Part shown: positions 46,017-55,245 of the stretch, one piece after another
Numbering within the stretch: the first letter of the stretch is position 1
How the letters are laid out: each line of letters opens with the position of its first letter
From: Lachnospiraceae bacterium
GTDB lineage: Bacteria; Bacillota; Clostridia; Lachnospirales; Lachnospiraceae
Length of the DNA: 64,000 nucleotides
Reading direction: 5' to 3'
NCBI GenBank assembly: GCA_030524635.1
Contig: JAUNGG010000015.1
Coordinates: 1 to 64,000 of the forward strand
Made by a program: the position numbers and the translations under genes
The notes under the pieces: model-generated
Seen by the model: only the letters and a program-made list of their open reading frames with translations
What the model was told of the DNA's origin: nothing
The model's database searches: none

Positions 46017-46152
46017 GCGTCGGGCGGGCATAGGGCCTGCTGAGCGCCATGAAAAACGCCGGTCCTTAGGCTGCGTATTTTGCAGCCTTAGTACCGCTGC
46101 GTTTTTCCCTGAGCGAGAGCGAGCCGAAGCAGGCCCTATGCCCGCCCGGCGC
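46017..46152. repeat. Long GC-rich hairpin element between ygfK and ssnA
   Basis: Outer arms 46021-46041 and 46128-46148 are perfect 21-base reverse complements (GGGCGGGCATAGGGCCTGCT core), extended to 25 by a wobble and three pairs. Inside lies a second imperfect stem: AAAAACGC pairs with GCGTTTTT, and AGGCTGC with GCAGCCT around a GTATTTT loop. The whole 136 bases thus fold into one branched hairpin, much richer in GC than its AT-rich borders. It could be a miniature mobile repeat, a REP-like element or a structured RNA. Only one copy is in this window. Confidence 0.7.
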
Positions 46153-46178
46153 GTCCCCCTCGCCAGTAAAAACTCAAT

Positions 46179-47510
46179 CTAACCATTAATACTCTTCCAC
46201 AGCTTCGCTGCCTCTGCTCTCACATCAGCCAGCACCTTCTCTTCATCAATTCCGATCAGCTCCCGGTCCTTCATCAGCACCTTGCCGTTGCACATGGTGG
46301 TCACTACACTCCGGCCAGTCATGCCGAACAGGATATGTCCGTTCACATTAGAAGCATTCATTGGTGTCCGCGGAATATAATCGGCAACGATCACATCTGC
46401 CGCAGCCCCTTCCTTTAAAACCCCAAGCTGCTTCTTAAAGTACCGGTTTGCAATCTTTGCATTGCCCTCAAACAGCATCTGCGGAACCTCTCCCCAGGCA
46501 GCATTGGCATCGCACAGGTGGTGCTTGTGAAGTACATTTGCCACCTTATAGGACTCCAGAATATCATGGGTATAGCCGTCGGTGCCAAGTCCGGTGAGCA
46601 CGCCGTGATGTACGATGGCCATGGTAGGCGGGCAGCCGCAGGCATTGCCCATATTGGACTCCGGATTATGTACTACCATGGTATCCGTATCCTTCAGAAG
46701 CTGCATCTCATGCTCATTTACATAGATACAGTGGGCTGTGATGGTCTTCGGTCCCAGGATGTTCCAGTCATACAGCCGGTCCAGGATCCGCTTGCTGTAA
46801 TGCTTCAGACAGTGATGGAGATCCTCAATTCCCTCTGCTACATGAATATGGTAGCCTACGCCCTCCGGCTTGTGCTCCTGGCACAGCGCCATAGTCTCAT
46901 CGGAGATGGTAAAGGAAGCGTGCATTCCCATCATGCCGGCGATCATATCGCTGTCATCTGCCAGGGCATGCTTGATAAAACGCTCATTTTCTAATACAGA
47001 AGCCATCGCCTTCTCCTTGCCGTCCCGGTCAGAGATCTCATAGCAGAGGCAGGTACGGATTCCCAGGGTCTTAGCTGCATCTTCAATGACAGATAAGCTG
47101 TCCGGGATCTCGCCGAAGCTTGCATGGTGGTCAAAAACAGTGGTCACACCATTCTTAATGCTGTCAATATAAGTAGTCATGGCGCTCTGTCTGGTCTGCT
47201 CCAGGGTCAGATGGCGGTCGATGGTCCACCACATTCCATCCAGGATATCTAAAAATCCATTTGGATTATATCCATTAATGCTTAACCCCCGCGCCATCGC
47301 GCTGTAAATATGCTCGTGGGTGTTAATGAAGGCAGGCATGATCACGCCGCCCTTTGCGTCCACAAACTCTGCATCCGGGTACTCCCCGCGGATCGCTGCG
47401 GTCTCTCCAACCTTCACGATGGTGCCGCCATCTGTTACCACTGCACCGTTCTCATAGAAAGGATTGCTGCTGTCTCTGGTTACCAGTCTTCCATTTCCAA
47501 TTACTATCAT
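46179..47510 (-). CDS. ssnA: SsnA-type amidohydrolase/deaminase
   Basis: This 443-residue amidohydrolase is started at MIVIGNGRLVTRD after AAAAGGAG; the longer frame adds 19 lysine-rich residues. Metal motifs are the HEH in FINTHEHIYSAMARG, HIHVAEG, TAHCIYVNEHE, and the aspartate in GLGTDGYTHD. SsnA is the guanine/chlorohydrolase-like member of selenium-hydroxylase loci. It probably deaminates or hydrolyses a purine-derived intermediate. It is the first gene of the minus-strand catabolic block, divergent from the YheO-type regulator. Confidence 0.9.
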   Translation of the reverse strand: MIVIGNGRLVTRDSSNPFYENGAVVTDGGTIVKVGETAAIRGEYPDAEFVDAKGGVIMPAFINTHEHIYSAMARGLSINGYNPNGFLDILDGMWWTIDRHLTLEQTRQSAMTTYIDSIKNGVTTVFDHHASFGEIPDSLSVIEDAAKTLGIRTCLCYEISDRDGKEKAMASVLENERFIKHALADDSDMIAGMMGMHASFTISDETMALCQEHKPEGVGYHIHVAEGIEDLHHCLKHYSKRILDRLYDWNILGPKTITAHCIYVNEHEMQLLKDTDTMVVHNPESNMGNACGCPPTMAIVHHGVLTGLGTDGYTHDILESYKVANVLHKHHLCDANAAWGEVPQMLFEGNAKIANRYFKKQLGVLKEGAAADVIVADYIPRTPMNASNVNGHILFGMTGRSVVTTMCNGKVLMKDRELIGIDEEKVLADVRAEAAKLWKSING

Positions 47511-47618
47511 AGTCGTTCTCCTTTTTTCCAAATTGTTCCCATTTTTCTTCTTCAATTTCCTCTGCACAGAAAATGAGAAAAAATGAAACTATCTAGACAA
47601 TTTGCACAATTTTCCCTT

Positions 47619-47635
47619 GGCATCAACTTGATACC
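47619..47635. promoter_or_regulatory. Palindromic candidate operator GGCATCAA-c-TTGATACC
   Basis: A 17-base dyad with one mismatch lies in the divergent region between ssnA (starts 47510) and the YheO-like gene (starts 47804). A further ATACCATAATACTAT stretch adjoins it. It is a reasonable binding site for the adjacent regulator. Confidence 0.4.
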
Positions 47636-47718
47636 ATAATACTATCACTATAAATGCAGCATTGCAAGGGGTAAATGCAAAAAAATTTAGATTATCTAAA
47701 AATTTTTGTATTTTCCTC

Positions 47719-47746
47719 TTGCAATTCCAATTTTTTGTGCTATGAT
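47719..47746 (+). promoter_or_regulatory. Sigma-A promoter for the YheO-like regulator (TTGCAA-16-TATGAT)
   Basis: TTGCAA at 47719 and TATGAT at 47741 lie 16 bases apart, about 57 bases before the start codon. It fits a vegetative promoter. Confidence 0.55.
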
Positions 47747-47803
47747 GGAATCATGAAGAGCAACACAGCAGGCCAGAACAACCACATACAGGAGGGATGC
47801 ATA

Positions 47804-48469
47804 ATGAAATATCCACTGGAACTTTTAATCCAGATTGCACATGGTTTTGCCAAACAGTTCGGAACCGACTGCGAGATCGTCATCCACGATCTGACCTCTG
47901 CCGATCCGGAGCATTCCATTGTGCACATTGAAAATGGTCACATTACCAACCGACAGGTAGGAGGCGGGCCATCGAAGATTGTACTGGAAGCTATCGAAGC
48001 TGTTCAGAAGCATCCTGATTCCTTAAAGGACCATTTAGGCTATCTGACAAAGACATCCAACGGGCGGATCTTAAAATCCAGCACCCTTTACATCCGCAAT
48101 GAGAAAGGCATCGTCAGCTACATGCTTTCCATTAATTACGATATCACCAATCTGATCAACTTCGACCAGGCGATCAAATCTCTGATCGATACGGAGGATC
48201 AGGTAAAGGACCGTCAGCCGGAGCAGATCGCCACCAATGTAAATGATCTGTTGGACAGCCTGATTGAACAATCAGTGGCTCTGGTGGGAAAACCGGCCGC
48301 CTTAATGAATAAGGATGAAAAGATCAAAGCAATCCAGTTCTTAAATGACGCCGGAGCGTTTCTGATCACTAAGTCAGTGGATAAGGTTTCCAAATATTTT
48401 GGAATCTCTAAATTCACCCTGTACAGCTATATCGATGTAAACAGCCGCAAGCATGATGAAACTGCTTGA
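47804..48469 (+). CDS. YheO-like PAS/helix-turn-helix transcriptional regulator
   Basis: This 221-residue regulator is started at the ATG with GGAGGG before it. Residues 1-115 form a YheO-type PAS domain (HGFAKQFGTDCEIVIHDLTSADPEHSIVHIENGHIT, then GYLTKTSNGRILKSSTLYIRNEKG). The C terminus is a helix-turn-helix (FLITKSVDKVSKYFGISKFTLYSYID). YheO-type genes are often attached to amino-acid and ammonia-lyase genes, and here ygeX is directly downstream. It likely senses a small amino acid or purine intermediate and controls both the ssnA/ygfK and the ygeXYW operons. Confidence 0.88.
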   Translation: MKYPLELLIQIAHGFAKQFGTDCEIVIHDLTSADPEHSIVHIENGHITNRQVGGGPSKIVLEAIEAVQKHPDSLKDHLGYLTKTSNGRILKSSTLYIRNEKGIVSYMLSINYDITNLINFDQAIKSLIDTEDQVKDRQPEQIATNVNDLLDSLIEQSVALVGKPAALMNKDEKIKAIQFLNDAGAFLITKSVDKVSKYFGISKFTLYSYIDVNSRKHDETA

Positions 48470-48550
48470 CAAGACATTGGCAGCATGAATGAACGGCATG
48501 AACATAAAAACGAATTATTATTTTAAATAATATGTAAGGAGGATATTTAC

Positions 48551-49759
48551 ATGAACCAGCCAATCAAATGGGTGGAAAACCAGATGCCGAAAACCTCAGA
48601 TTCCCAGCTGAAGGTCATGGCTCTGGACGAGATCCGGAAGGCCAGAACCTTCCATGAAAGCTTCCCGCAGTACAGCGAGACACCGCTTCGGAAGCTGGAT
48701 GAGATGGCAAAGTACTTAGGACTGAAGGAGGTTTACATTAAGGATGAGTCCTACCGCTTCGGCTTAAACGCCTTTAAGGTGTTAGGCGGCTCCTTCGCAA
48801 TGGCACGCTACATCGCCAAGCAGACCGGAAAGGACGTTTCCCAGCTTCCTTATGAGGTACTGACCTCTGACAAATTAAGAGAGGAATTCGGTCAGGCAAC
48901 CTTCTTTACCGCTACCGACGGCAATCACGGCCGCGGCGTTGCATGGGCAGCCAACAAGCTTCGTCAGAAGGCAGTTGTCTACATGCCGAAGGGATCCACC
49001 GAAACCCGGTTAAAGAACATCCAGAAGGAAGGCGCTACTGCTACCATCGAGGAAGTGAACTACGATGAATGTGTCCGCATGGCTGCTGCCGCTGCTGCCA
49101 AGACTCCAAACGGCGTTGTGGTACAGGATACTGCATGGGAAGGATACGAGGAGATTCCGGCCTGGATCATGCAGGGCTACGGCACCATGGCAATGGAGGC
49201 CAATGAGCAGTTAGAGAAAGCCGGCTGCGATCGTCCTACCCACGTATTCGTGCAGGCAGGCGTTGGTTCCTTAGCAGGCGCCGTTCAGGGCTACTTCGCA
49301 AACCGGTATCCGGAGAATCCGCCTACTGTAGTAGTGGTTGAGGCAGATGTAGCTGCCTGTCTTTACAAGGGCGCAGCTGCAGGCGACGGCGATCTGCGGA
49401 TCGTAGACGGCGATATGCAGACCATCATGGCTGGTCTTGCATGCGGCGAGCCTAACACCATCTCTTGGGATATTTTAAAGAACCACGTAAAGGTATTCAT
49501 CGCTGCTCCGGACTGGGTAGCTGCCAAGGGCATGAGAATGTTAGCTGCCCCGATCAAGGGTGACCCGCAGGTAACCAGCGGTGAGTCCGGTGCTGCTCCA
49601 TTCGGCGCACTGGCTGCCATGATGACCATGGATGAGTACAAGGATTTAAGAGAAGCGATTGGGCTGGATGAGAATTCCAAGGTACTGCTCTTCTCCACCG
49701 AAGGCGATACCGACCCTGAGCGATATAAAAACATTGTATGGGAAGGCAAGGAAAAATAA
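48551..49759 (+). CDS. ygeX: 2,3-diaminopropionate ammonia-lyase
   Basis: This 402-residue PLP enzyme belongs to the fold II group. The lysine in RFGLNAFKVLGGSFA is the Schiff base residue. TATDGNHGRGVAWAA is the phosphate-binding loop, and QAGVGSLAGAVQGYF is the glycine-rich anchor. The family splits 2,3-diaminopropionate to pyruvate and two ammonia. In uric-acid-degrading gut bacteria this gene is one of the signature cluster genes. It starts after TAAGGAGG. Codon use (TTA, GCA, GTA, CCG) suggests high expression. Confidence 0.95.
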   Translation: MNQPIKWVENQMPKTSDSQLKVMALDEIRKARTFHESFPQYSETPLRKLDEMAKYLGLKEVYIKDESYRFGLNAFKVLGGSFAMARYIAKQTGKDVSQLPYEVLTSDKLREEFGQATFFTATDGNHGRGVAWAANKLRQKAVVYMPKGSTETRLKNIQKEGATATIEEVNYDECVRMAAAAAAKTPNGVVVQDTAWEGYEEIPAWIMQGYGTMAMEANEQLEKAGCDRPTHVFVQAGVGSLAGAVQGYFANRYPENPPTVVVVEADVAACLYKGAAAGDGDLRIVDGDMQTIMAGLACGEPNTISWDILKNHVKVFIAAPDWVAAKGMRMLAAPIKGDPQVTSGESGAAPFGALAAMMTMDEYKDLREAIGLDENSKVLLFSTEGDTDPERYKNIVWEGKEK

Positions 49760-49923
49760 ATGCCAACCATGCAGCAACATAAGGTTTTGTGCAGTGCAAT
49801 GTAACAAACCGAACATGGAATCGTTGCAAACATATACTTCCGGCGGGGGATACGGGGTATTAAAACTAAAATATACAACCCACAATTCAGCTAACCAAAC
49901 AAATATTTATGGAGGAATGAATT

Positions 49924-51234
49924 ATGGATTTCAACAAAATCAGAGAAGCAGCTCAGAACTATGAAGCAGACATGACCAAATTTTTACGTGACATTGTAAA
50001 GTTCCCCGGAGAAAGCTGCGGCGAGAAGGAGCACATCGACAGAATCGCAGAGGAAATGAGAAAACTGGATTTCAATAAGGTAGAAATCGATCCTATGGGA
50101 AACGTGCTGGGATACATGGGAACCGGCGAAACCTTAATCGCATTCGATGCTCACATTGACACCGTAGGTATTGGCAACCGTGACAACTGGAAATTCGACC
50201 CATACGAAGGCTTCGAGAGTGAGACTGAAATCGGAGGACGCGGAACCTCTGACCAGTTAGGCGGCATCGTATCTGCTGTATACGGCGCTAAGATCATGAA
50301 GGACTTAGGCCTGTTAAGCGACAAGTACACCGTTCTGGTAACCGGAACCGTTCAGGAAGAGGACTGCGACGGCTTATGCTGGCAGTACATCATCAATGAG
50401 GATAAGGTTCGCCCGGAATTCGTTGTTTCTACTGAGCCAACCGACGGCGGTATCTACAGAGGCCAGAGAGGCCGTATGGAAATCCGGGTTGACGTAACCG
50501 GCGTTTCCTGCCATGGTTCTGCTCCGGAGCGGGGCGACAATGCAATCTACAAGATGGCTGACATCTTGCAGGACATCCGTGCATTAAATGAGAACGATGC
50601 AGAGGATGGTACTGAGATCAAGGGTCTGGTTAAGATGTTAGACGAGAAGTACAACCCACAGTGGAAGGAAGCTCGTTTCTTAGGAAGAGGTACCGTTACC
50701 ACCTCCGAGATCTTCTTCACCTCCCCAAGCCGCTGTGCAGTTGCTGACTCCTGTGCAGTATCCTTAGACCGCCGTATGACCGCAGGTGAGACCTGGGAAA
50801 GCTGCTTAGATGAGATCCGTGCGCTGCCAAGCGTTCAGAAGTACGGCAATGACGTAAAGGTTTCCATGTATGAGTACGCTCGTCCATCCTACACTGACCT
50901 GGTATATCCGATTGAGTGCTACTTCCCAACCTGGGTAATCCCGGAGGATCACAAGGTAACCAAGGCATTAGAGGCTGCTCATAAGAACCTGTACGGTGAT
51001 GCCCGCAATTACAATGACGAGACCAAGGCAGTTCGTGAGGTTCGTCCGTTAACCGATAAGTGGACCTTCTCCACCAACGGCGTTTCCATCATGGGCCGCA
51101 ACGGAATCCCATGCATCGGCTTCGGCCCAGGCGCAGAGGCTCAGGCTCATGCTCCGAACGAGAAGACCTGGAAGGATGATCTGGTAAGATGCGCTGCTGT
51201 ATACGCTGCTCTTCCAACCCTGTACTGCGAATAA
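49924..51234 (+). CDS. ygeY: YgeY family M20/DapE-type amidohydrolase
   Basis: This 436-residue M20 metallopeptidase-family enzyme has two-zinc motifs: [20 protein letters not shown], and VQEEDCDG, with the catalytic glutamate in QEED. The dimerisation domain includes [19 protein letters not shown]. YgeY sits with YgeX and YgeW in selenium-hydroxylase and urate loci and likely releases a carbamoyl, formyl or similar group from an acylated diamino acid. The 165-base gap after ygeX holds no gene. The start follows ATGGAGG. Confidence 0.92.
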   Translation: MDFNKIREAAQNYEADMTKFLRDIVKFPGESCGEKEHIDRIAEEMRKLDFNKVEIDPMGNVLGYMGTGETLIAFDAHIDTVGIGNRDNWKFDPYEGFESETEIGGRGTSDQLGGIVSAVYGAKIMKDLGLLSDKYTVLVTGTVQEEDCDGLCWQYIINEDKVRPEFVVSTEPTDGGIYRGQRGRMEIRVDVTGVSCHGSAPERGDNAIYKMADILQDIRALNENDAEDGTEIKGLVKMLDEKYNPQWKEARFLGRGTVTTSEIFFTSPSRCAVADSCAVSLDRRMTAGETWESCLDEIRALPSVQKYGNDVKVSMYEYARPSYTDLVYPIECYFPTWVIPEDHKVTKALEAAHKNLYGDARNYNDETKAVREVRPLTDKWTFSTNGVSIMGRNGIPCIGFGPGAEAQAHAPNEKTWKDDLVRCAAVYAALPTLYCE

Positions 51235-51427
51235 GCTTTTGAACGGATCATCACATGTAACCTGATAAGCACATGCACTTTCCCGGCATCCGCTTATTGC
51301 TACAGTTTCTAATTTGTCCATTCCTCTCCTGCCGTCCGGCTCTGCACAGCCGGACCGGCTGGAGATTAAGAACTTGGATATTATCTTATTTGAAACAAAA
51401 AATATAGAATAAAAGGAGCAAACCATT

Positions 51428-52621
51428 ATGAAAACCCTTCAGGATTATATCGATAAATTAAACGCATTAAATTTCAAGGAAATGTACAACAATGACTTCT
51501 TCTTAACCTGGGAGAAGACCGATGAGGAATTAGAGGCTGTCTTCACCGTAGCAGACGCACTGCGTTTCATGCGTGAGAACAACATCTCCACCAAGGTATT
51601 CGAGAGCGGCTTAGGCATCTCTTTATTCCGTGACAACTCCACCCGTACCCGTTTCTCCTTCGCTTCTGCCTGCAACTTATTAGGCTTAGAGGTTCAGGAC
51701 TTAGACGAGGGCAAGTCCCAGATCGCACACGGCGAGACTGTTCGTGAGACCGCTAACATGATCTCCTTCATGGCTGACGTAATCGGTATCCGTGACGATA
51801 TGTACATCGGCAAGGGCAACAAGTACATGCATGATGTTGTAGACGCTGTAACCGAGGGCAACAAGGCTGGTATCTTAGAGCAGAAGCCAACCTTAGTAAA
51901 CTTACAGTGTGATATCGACCACCCAACTCAGTGTATGGCAGATATGCTGCACATCATCCATGAGTTCGGCGGCGTAGAGAACTTAAAGGGCAAGAAGCTG
52001 GCTATGACCTGGGCTTACTCTCCTTCCTACGGAAAGCCATTATCTGTTCCCCAGGGCGTGATCGGCCTGATGACCCGCTTCGGCATGGACGTTGTTCTGG
52101 CTCATCCGGAGGGCTACGAGGTAATGCCAGAGGTTGAGGAGGTTGCAAAGAAGAACGCAGCTGCTTCCGGCGGTTCCTTTAAGCGCGTAAACTCCATGGA
52201 AGAAGCATTCAAGGATGCTGACATCGTATATCCAAAGAGCTGGGCACCATTTGCCGCTATGGAGAAGAGAACCAACCTGTACGGCGAAGGCGATTTCGAC
52301 GGTATCAAGGCTCTGGAGAAGGAGCTGTTAGCTCAGAACGCACAGCACAAGGACTGGGCATGTACCGAAGAGCTGATGAAGACCACCAAGGACGGCAAGG
52401 CATTATACCTGCACTGCCTGCCAGCTGATATCACCGGTGTAAGCTGCGAGACCGGCGAGGTTGACGCTACCGTATTCGACCGCTACCGTGATCCGTTATA
52501 CAAGGAAGCAAGCTTCAAGCCATATATCATCGCTGCAATGATCTTCTTAGCTAAGTTCGAGAATCCACAGGAAATTTTAAAGAAGTTAGAAGAGAGAAAA
52601 GCTCCTCGTGTATTTGAATAA
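51428..52621 (+). CDS. ygeW: YgeW carbamoyltransferase
   Basis: This 397-residue protein is of the aspartate/ornithine carbamoyltransferase fold. Carbamoyl phosphate binding uses RDNSTRTRFSFASA (near residues 74-87), HPTQCMAD is the HPxQ motif, and HCLPAD is near residue 336. YgeW proteins do not use aspartate or ornithine efficiently. In this cluster it most likely runs backwards, moving a carbamoyl group from a ureido intermediate to phosphate to give carbamoyl phosphate for carbamate kinase. Codon use is strongly biased to TTA, GTA, GAG and AAG, indicating very high expression. Confidence 0.93.
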   Translation: MKTLQDYIDKLNALNFKEMYNNDFFLTWEKTDEELEAVFTVADALRFMRENNISTKVFESGLGISLFRDNSTRTRFSFASACNLLGLEVQDLDEGKSQIAHGETVRETANMISFMADVIGIRDDMYIGKGNKYMHDVVDAVTEGNKAGILEQKPTLVNLQCDIDHPTQCMADMLHIIHEFGGVENLKGKKLAMTWAYSPSYGKPLSVPQGVIGLMTRFGMDVVLAHPEGYEVMPEVEEVAKKNAAASGGSFKRVNSMEEAFKDADIVYPKSWAPFAAMEKRTNLYGEGDFDGIKALEKELLAQNAQHKDWACTEELMKTTKDGKALYLHCLPADITGVSCETGEVDATVFDRYRDPLYKEASFKPYIIAAMIFLAKFENPQEILKKLEERKAPRVFE

Positions 52622-52684
52622 AGTACTGCAACATGCTGGGAACCCGAAAGCTCCTGTACTGCATATTCCTTAGGGAATCCATGT

Positions 52685-52713
52685 GGGCCGCCTGATATTG
52701 TTCCAGGCGGCCC
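52685..52713 (+). terminator. Strong terminator between ygeW and the carbamate kinase gene
   Basis: Perfect arms GGGCCGCCTG and CAGGCGGCCC with a 9-base loop are followed by TTTTT. It will cut most transcripts coming from ygeX, ygeY and ygeW before arcC. Confidence 0.88.
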
Positions 52714-52756
52714 TTTTTAACCTTTAAACGAATAAATTATAGTGAGGAATCACATT

Positions 52757-53701
52757 ATGGATAAGAAAAAAAGAATCGTCATTGCCTTAGGCGGCAATGC
52801 ACTGGGCAATACCCTGCCGGAACAGATGGCGGCGGTAAAAATTACTGCAAAAGCAATCGTAGACTTAATCGAGGAAGGCTGTGAGGTGGTAGTTGCACAT
52901 GGCAACGGCCCTCAGGTGGGCATGATCAACAACGCTATGGCTGCATTAAGCCGTGAGGATGCCAACCAGCCAAACACACCACTCTCCGTCTGTGTGGCAA
53001 TGAGCCAGGCCTACATCGGCTATGACTTACAGAACGCACTTCGTGAGGAGCTGATCAACCGGGGAATCACCAATATCCCGGTAGCTACCATGATCACCCA
53101 GATCCGTGTGGATCAGGATGACCCTGCATTCCAGAATCCATCTAAACCAATCGGCCATTTCATGACCGAGGAGCAGGCACGGGTCGCAGAGGAAAAGTAC
53201 TCCTACATTATGAAGGAGGATTCTGGAAGAGGCTGGAGACGTGTGGTAGCATCCCCGAAGCCAGCTGAGATCATTGAGATCGGCGCCATCCGCTCCCTGG
53301 TAGATTCCGGCCAGCTGGTGATCGCCTGCGGCGGCGGCGGTATCCCGGTTATGAGACAGGGCAATCATTTAAAGGGCGCCAGCGCTGTAATCGATAAAGA
53401 CTTTGCAAGCTGTCTGCTGGCAGAGGAACTGGATGCCGATTTCCTGATCATCTTAACTGCTGTGGAGAAGGTAGCCATCAATTTCGGAAAGCCGGATGAA
53501 ACATGGCTGGATGACCTGTCTGTAGAAGAAGCTGAGAAGTACATAGGAGAAGGACATTTCGCTCCTGGCTCCATGCTGCCGAAGGTTCAGGCTGCTGTGA
53601 AATTTGCAGGCTCCGGGGAAGGGCGTACTGCACTGATCACATTGCTTGAGAAGGCAAAGGACGGTATCTTAGGAAAGACCGGAACCAGAATTCATCAGTA
53701 A
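52757..53701 (+). CDS. arcC: Carbamate kinase
   Basis: This 314-residue amino-acid-kinase-fold enzyme starts MDKKKRIVIALGGNALG, with the GAGGA site before ATG 52757; a GTG five codons earlier is less likely. Family motifs are AHGNGPQVGMI, CVAMSQAYIGYDLQNAL, ACGGGGIPV and LTAVEKVAINFG. It makes ATP from carbamoyl phosphate and ADP. In this cluster it is the energy-conserving last step after YgeW. Terminator spacing implies separate promoter control. Confidence 0.95.
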   Translation: MDKKKRIVIALGGNALGNTLPEQMAAVKITAKAIVDLIEEGCEVVVAHGNGPQVGMINNAMAALSREDANQPNTPLSVCVAMSQAYIGYDLQNALREELINRGITNIPVATMITQIRVDQDDPAFQNPSKPIGHFMTEEQARVAEEKYSYIMKEDSGRGWRRVVASPKPAEIIEIGAIRSLVDSGQLVIACGGGGIPVMRQGNHLKGASAVIDKDFASCLLAEELDADFLIILTAVEKVAINFGKPDETWLDDLSVEEAEKYIGEGHFAPGSMLPKVQAAVKFAGSGEGRTALITLLEKAKDGILGKTGTRIHQ

Positions 53702-53812
53702 TCGATTCCTGTTCTTCCGGTTCCTATCATTCAGGATTCAAACACTCATTTCGTTTCAAGCATACAACAACGGGGGCGTTCCTCTGCCCCCAAACAAATG
53801 GAGGGTTTTCTC

Positions 53813-55168
53813 ATGGGAAGCAAACATACGAATGCATCTATTTTTGAATTAAACGGCATGCCTAAACTCAGCCAGGCTCTCCCCCTGGCGCTTCAGCATG
53901 TAGTTGCCATGATCGTGGGCTGTGTTACCCCAGCCATCATTATCTCCGGCGCTGCCGGAGTCAGCGGACCGGACCGGGTCATCCTGATCCAGGCCTCTCT
54001 GGTCATCTCCGCTCTTTCCACTTTCTTACAGCTGTTCCCGATTGGGCCGAAAAACGGATTCCACTTAGGCTCTGCTCTTCCGGTTATCATCGGTGTATCC
54101 TTTGCCTACGTTCCCAGTATGCAGGCCATTGCGGAGGGCTACGGCATCGAAACCATATTCGGCGCTCAGATCGTAGGCGGTATCGTGGCGATCCTGGTTG
54201 GACTTACCATTAAACAGATCCGCAGATTTTTTCCGCCGCTGATCGCCGGAACCGTGGTATTTACCATCGGACTTTCCCTGTATCCAACTGCCATCAACTA
54301 TATGGCCGGCGGTGTGGGCAGTGCAGATTACGGCTCCTTAAAGAACTGGGGCATCGCTCTCTTTACCCTGGCTGTAGTTACGGTATTAAACCACTTCGCC
54401 ACCGGATTTTTAAAACTGGCTTCCATTCTGATCGGCATGACTGCCGGATATATTCTGGCATTCTTCTGCGGCATGGTGAACTTCTCCAGTGTAGCAGAGG
54501 CCGGCATGGTGCAGCTTCCGCTGTTCTTCCACTTTAAGCCTCATTTTGAGATCTCTTCCTGCGTTGCCATCGGACTGCTGTTTGCAATCAACGCGGTTCA
54601 GGCCATCGGAGATTTCTCCGCTACCACCAGCGGCGGCTTAAACCGGGAACCCAGAACCGATGAGCTTCAGGGTGCAATCCTTGGGTACGGTGTTTCCAAT
54701 ATCTTCGGCGCCTGCTTCGGATGTCTTCCCACAGCTACCTACAGCCAGAACGTAGGTATCGTAACCACCACAAAGGTGGTAAACCGCTGTACTCTGGGAC
54801 TGTCCGCTTTCATCATCCTGTTTGCCGGACTGCTTCCGAAATTCTCCGCTCTTCTGACCACGATTCCTTACTGTGTGCTGGGCGGAGCTACGGTTTCTGT
54901 ATTTGCCTCCATCGCCATGACTGGTATGAAGCTGGTTATGACTGAGGAGATGAACTACCGGAATACCTCCATCGTCGGACTGGCAGCTGCACTTGGCATG
55001 GGCGTGTCCCAGGCGTCTGCCTCCCTGTCCATGTTCCCAACCTGGGTGACTACCATCTTTGGAAAATCCCCGGTTGTAATCGCAACTTTGGTTGCCGTAT
55101 TCTTAAATGTTACACTGCCAAAGGAAGAACACAAAATCCAGCATCAGGAGCCAAATGATGTTTATTAA
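53813..55168 (+). CDS. Purine (xanthine/urate) permease, NCS2 family
   Basis: The protein has about 451 residues, started at the ATG preceded by GGAGGGTTTTCTC, and has roughly 14 membrane segments. NCS2 motifs include ALPLALQHVVAMIVGCVTPAIII, with the histidine that is essential in purine NCS2 carriers, and a late QNVGIVTTTKVVNR motif typical of xanthine/uric acid rather than uracil transporters. It is the last gene of the purine block and is the likely entry point for urate or xanthine. A short GGGGGC/GCCCCC hairpin lies just before its ribosome site (53772-53791). Confidence 0.9.
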   Translation: MGSKHTNASIFELNGMPKLSQALPLALQHVVAMIVGCVTPAIIISGAAGVSGPDRVILIQASLVISALSTFLQLFPIGPKNGFHLGSALPVIIGVSFAYVPSMQAIAEGYGIETIFGAQIVGGIVAILVGLTIKQIRRFFPPLIAGTVVFTIGLSLYPTAINYMAGGVGSADYGSLKNWGIALFTLAVVTVLNHFATGFLKLASILIGMTAGYILAFFCGMVNFSSVAEAGMVQLPLFFHFKPHFEISSCVAIGLLFAINAVQAIGDFSATTSGGLNREPRTDELQGAILGYGVSNIFGACFGCLPTATYSQNVGIVTTTKVVNRCTLGLSAFIILFAGLLPKFSALLTTIPYCVLGGATVSVFASIAMTGMKLVMTEEMNYRNTSIVGLAAALGMGVSQASASLSMFPTWVTTIFGKSPVVIATLVAVFLNVTLPKEEHKIQHQEPNDVY

Positions 55169-55201
55169 CTTTCCTTCGTGAAAATAAATGTTTGTGTACT
55201 G

Positions 55202-55241
55202 GAAAAACCCCATTCCTACTTGCCAGGGAACGGGGTTTTTC
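55202..55241. terminator. Bidirectional terminator after the purine permease
   Basis: Fifteen-base arms with one wobble (GAAAAACCCCATTCC and GGAACGGGGTTTTTC) and a 10-base loop. It lies between convergent genes and has A and T tracts on both sides. Confidence 0.88.
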
Positions 55242-55245
55242 TATT

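Noticed and set aside
53772-53791. GGGGGC/GCCCCC hairpin as terminator before the purine permease
   Set aside because: Stem is only six bases with no T run after it; it may influence translation, but termination is not supported.
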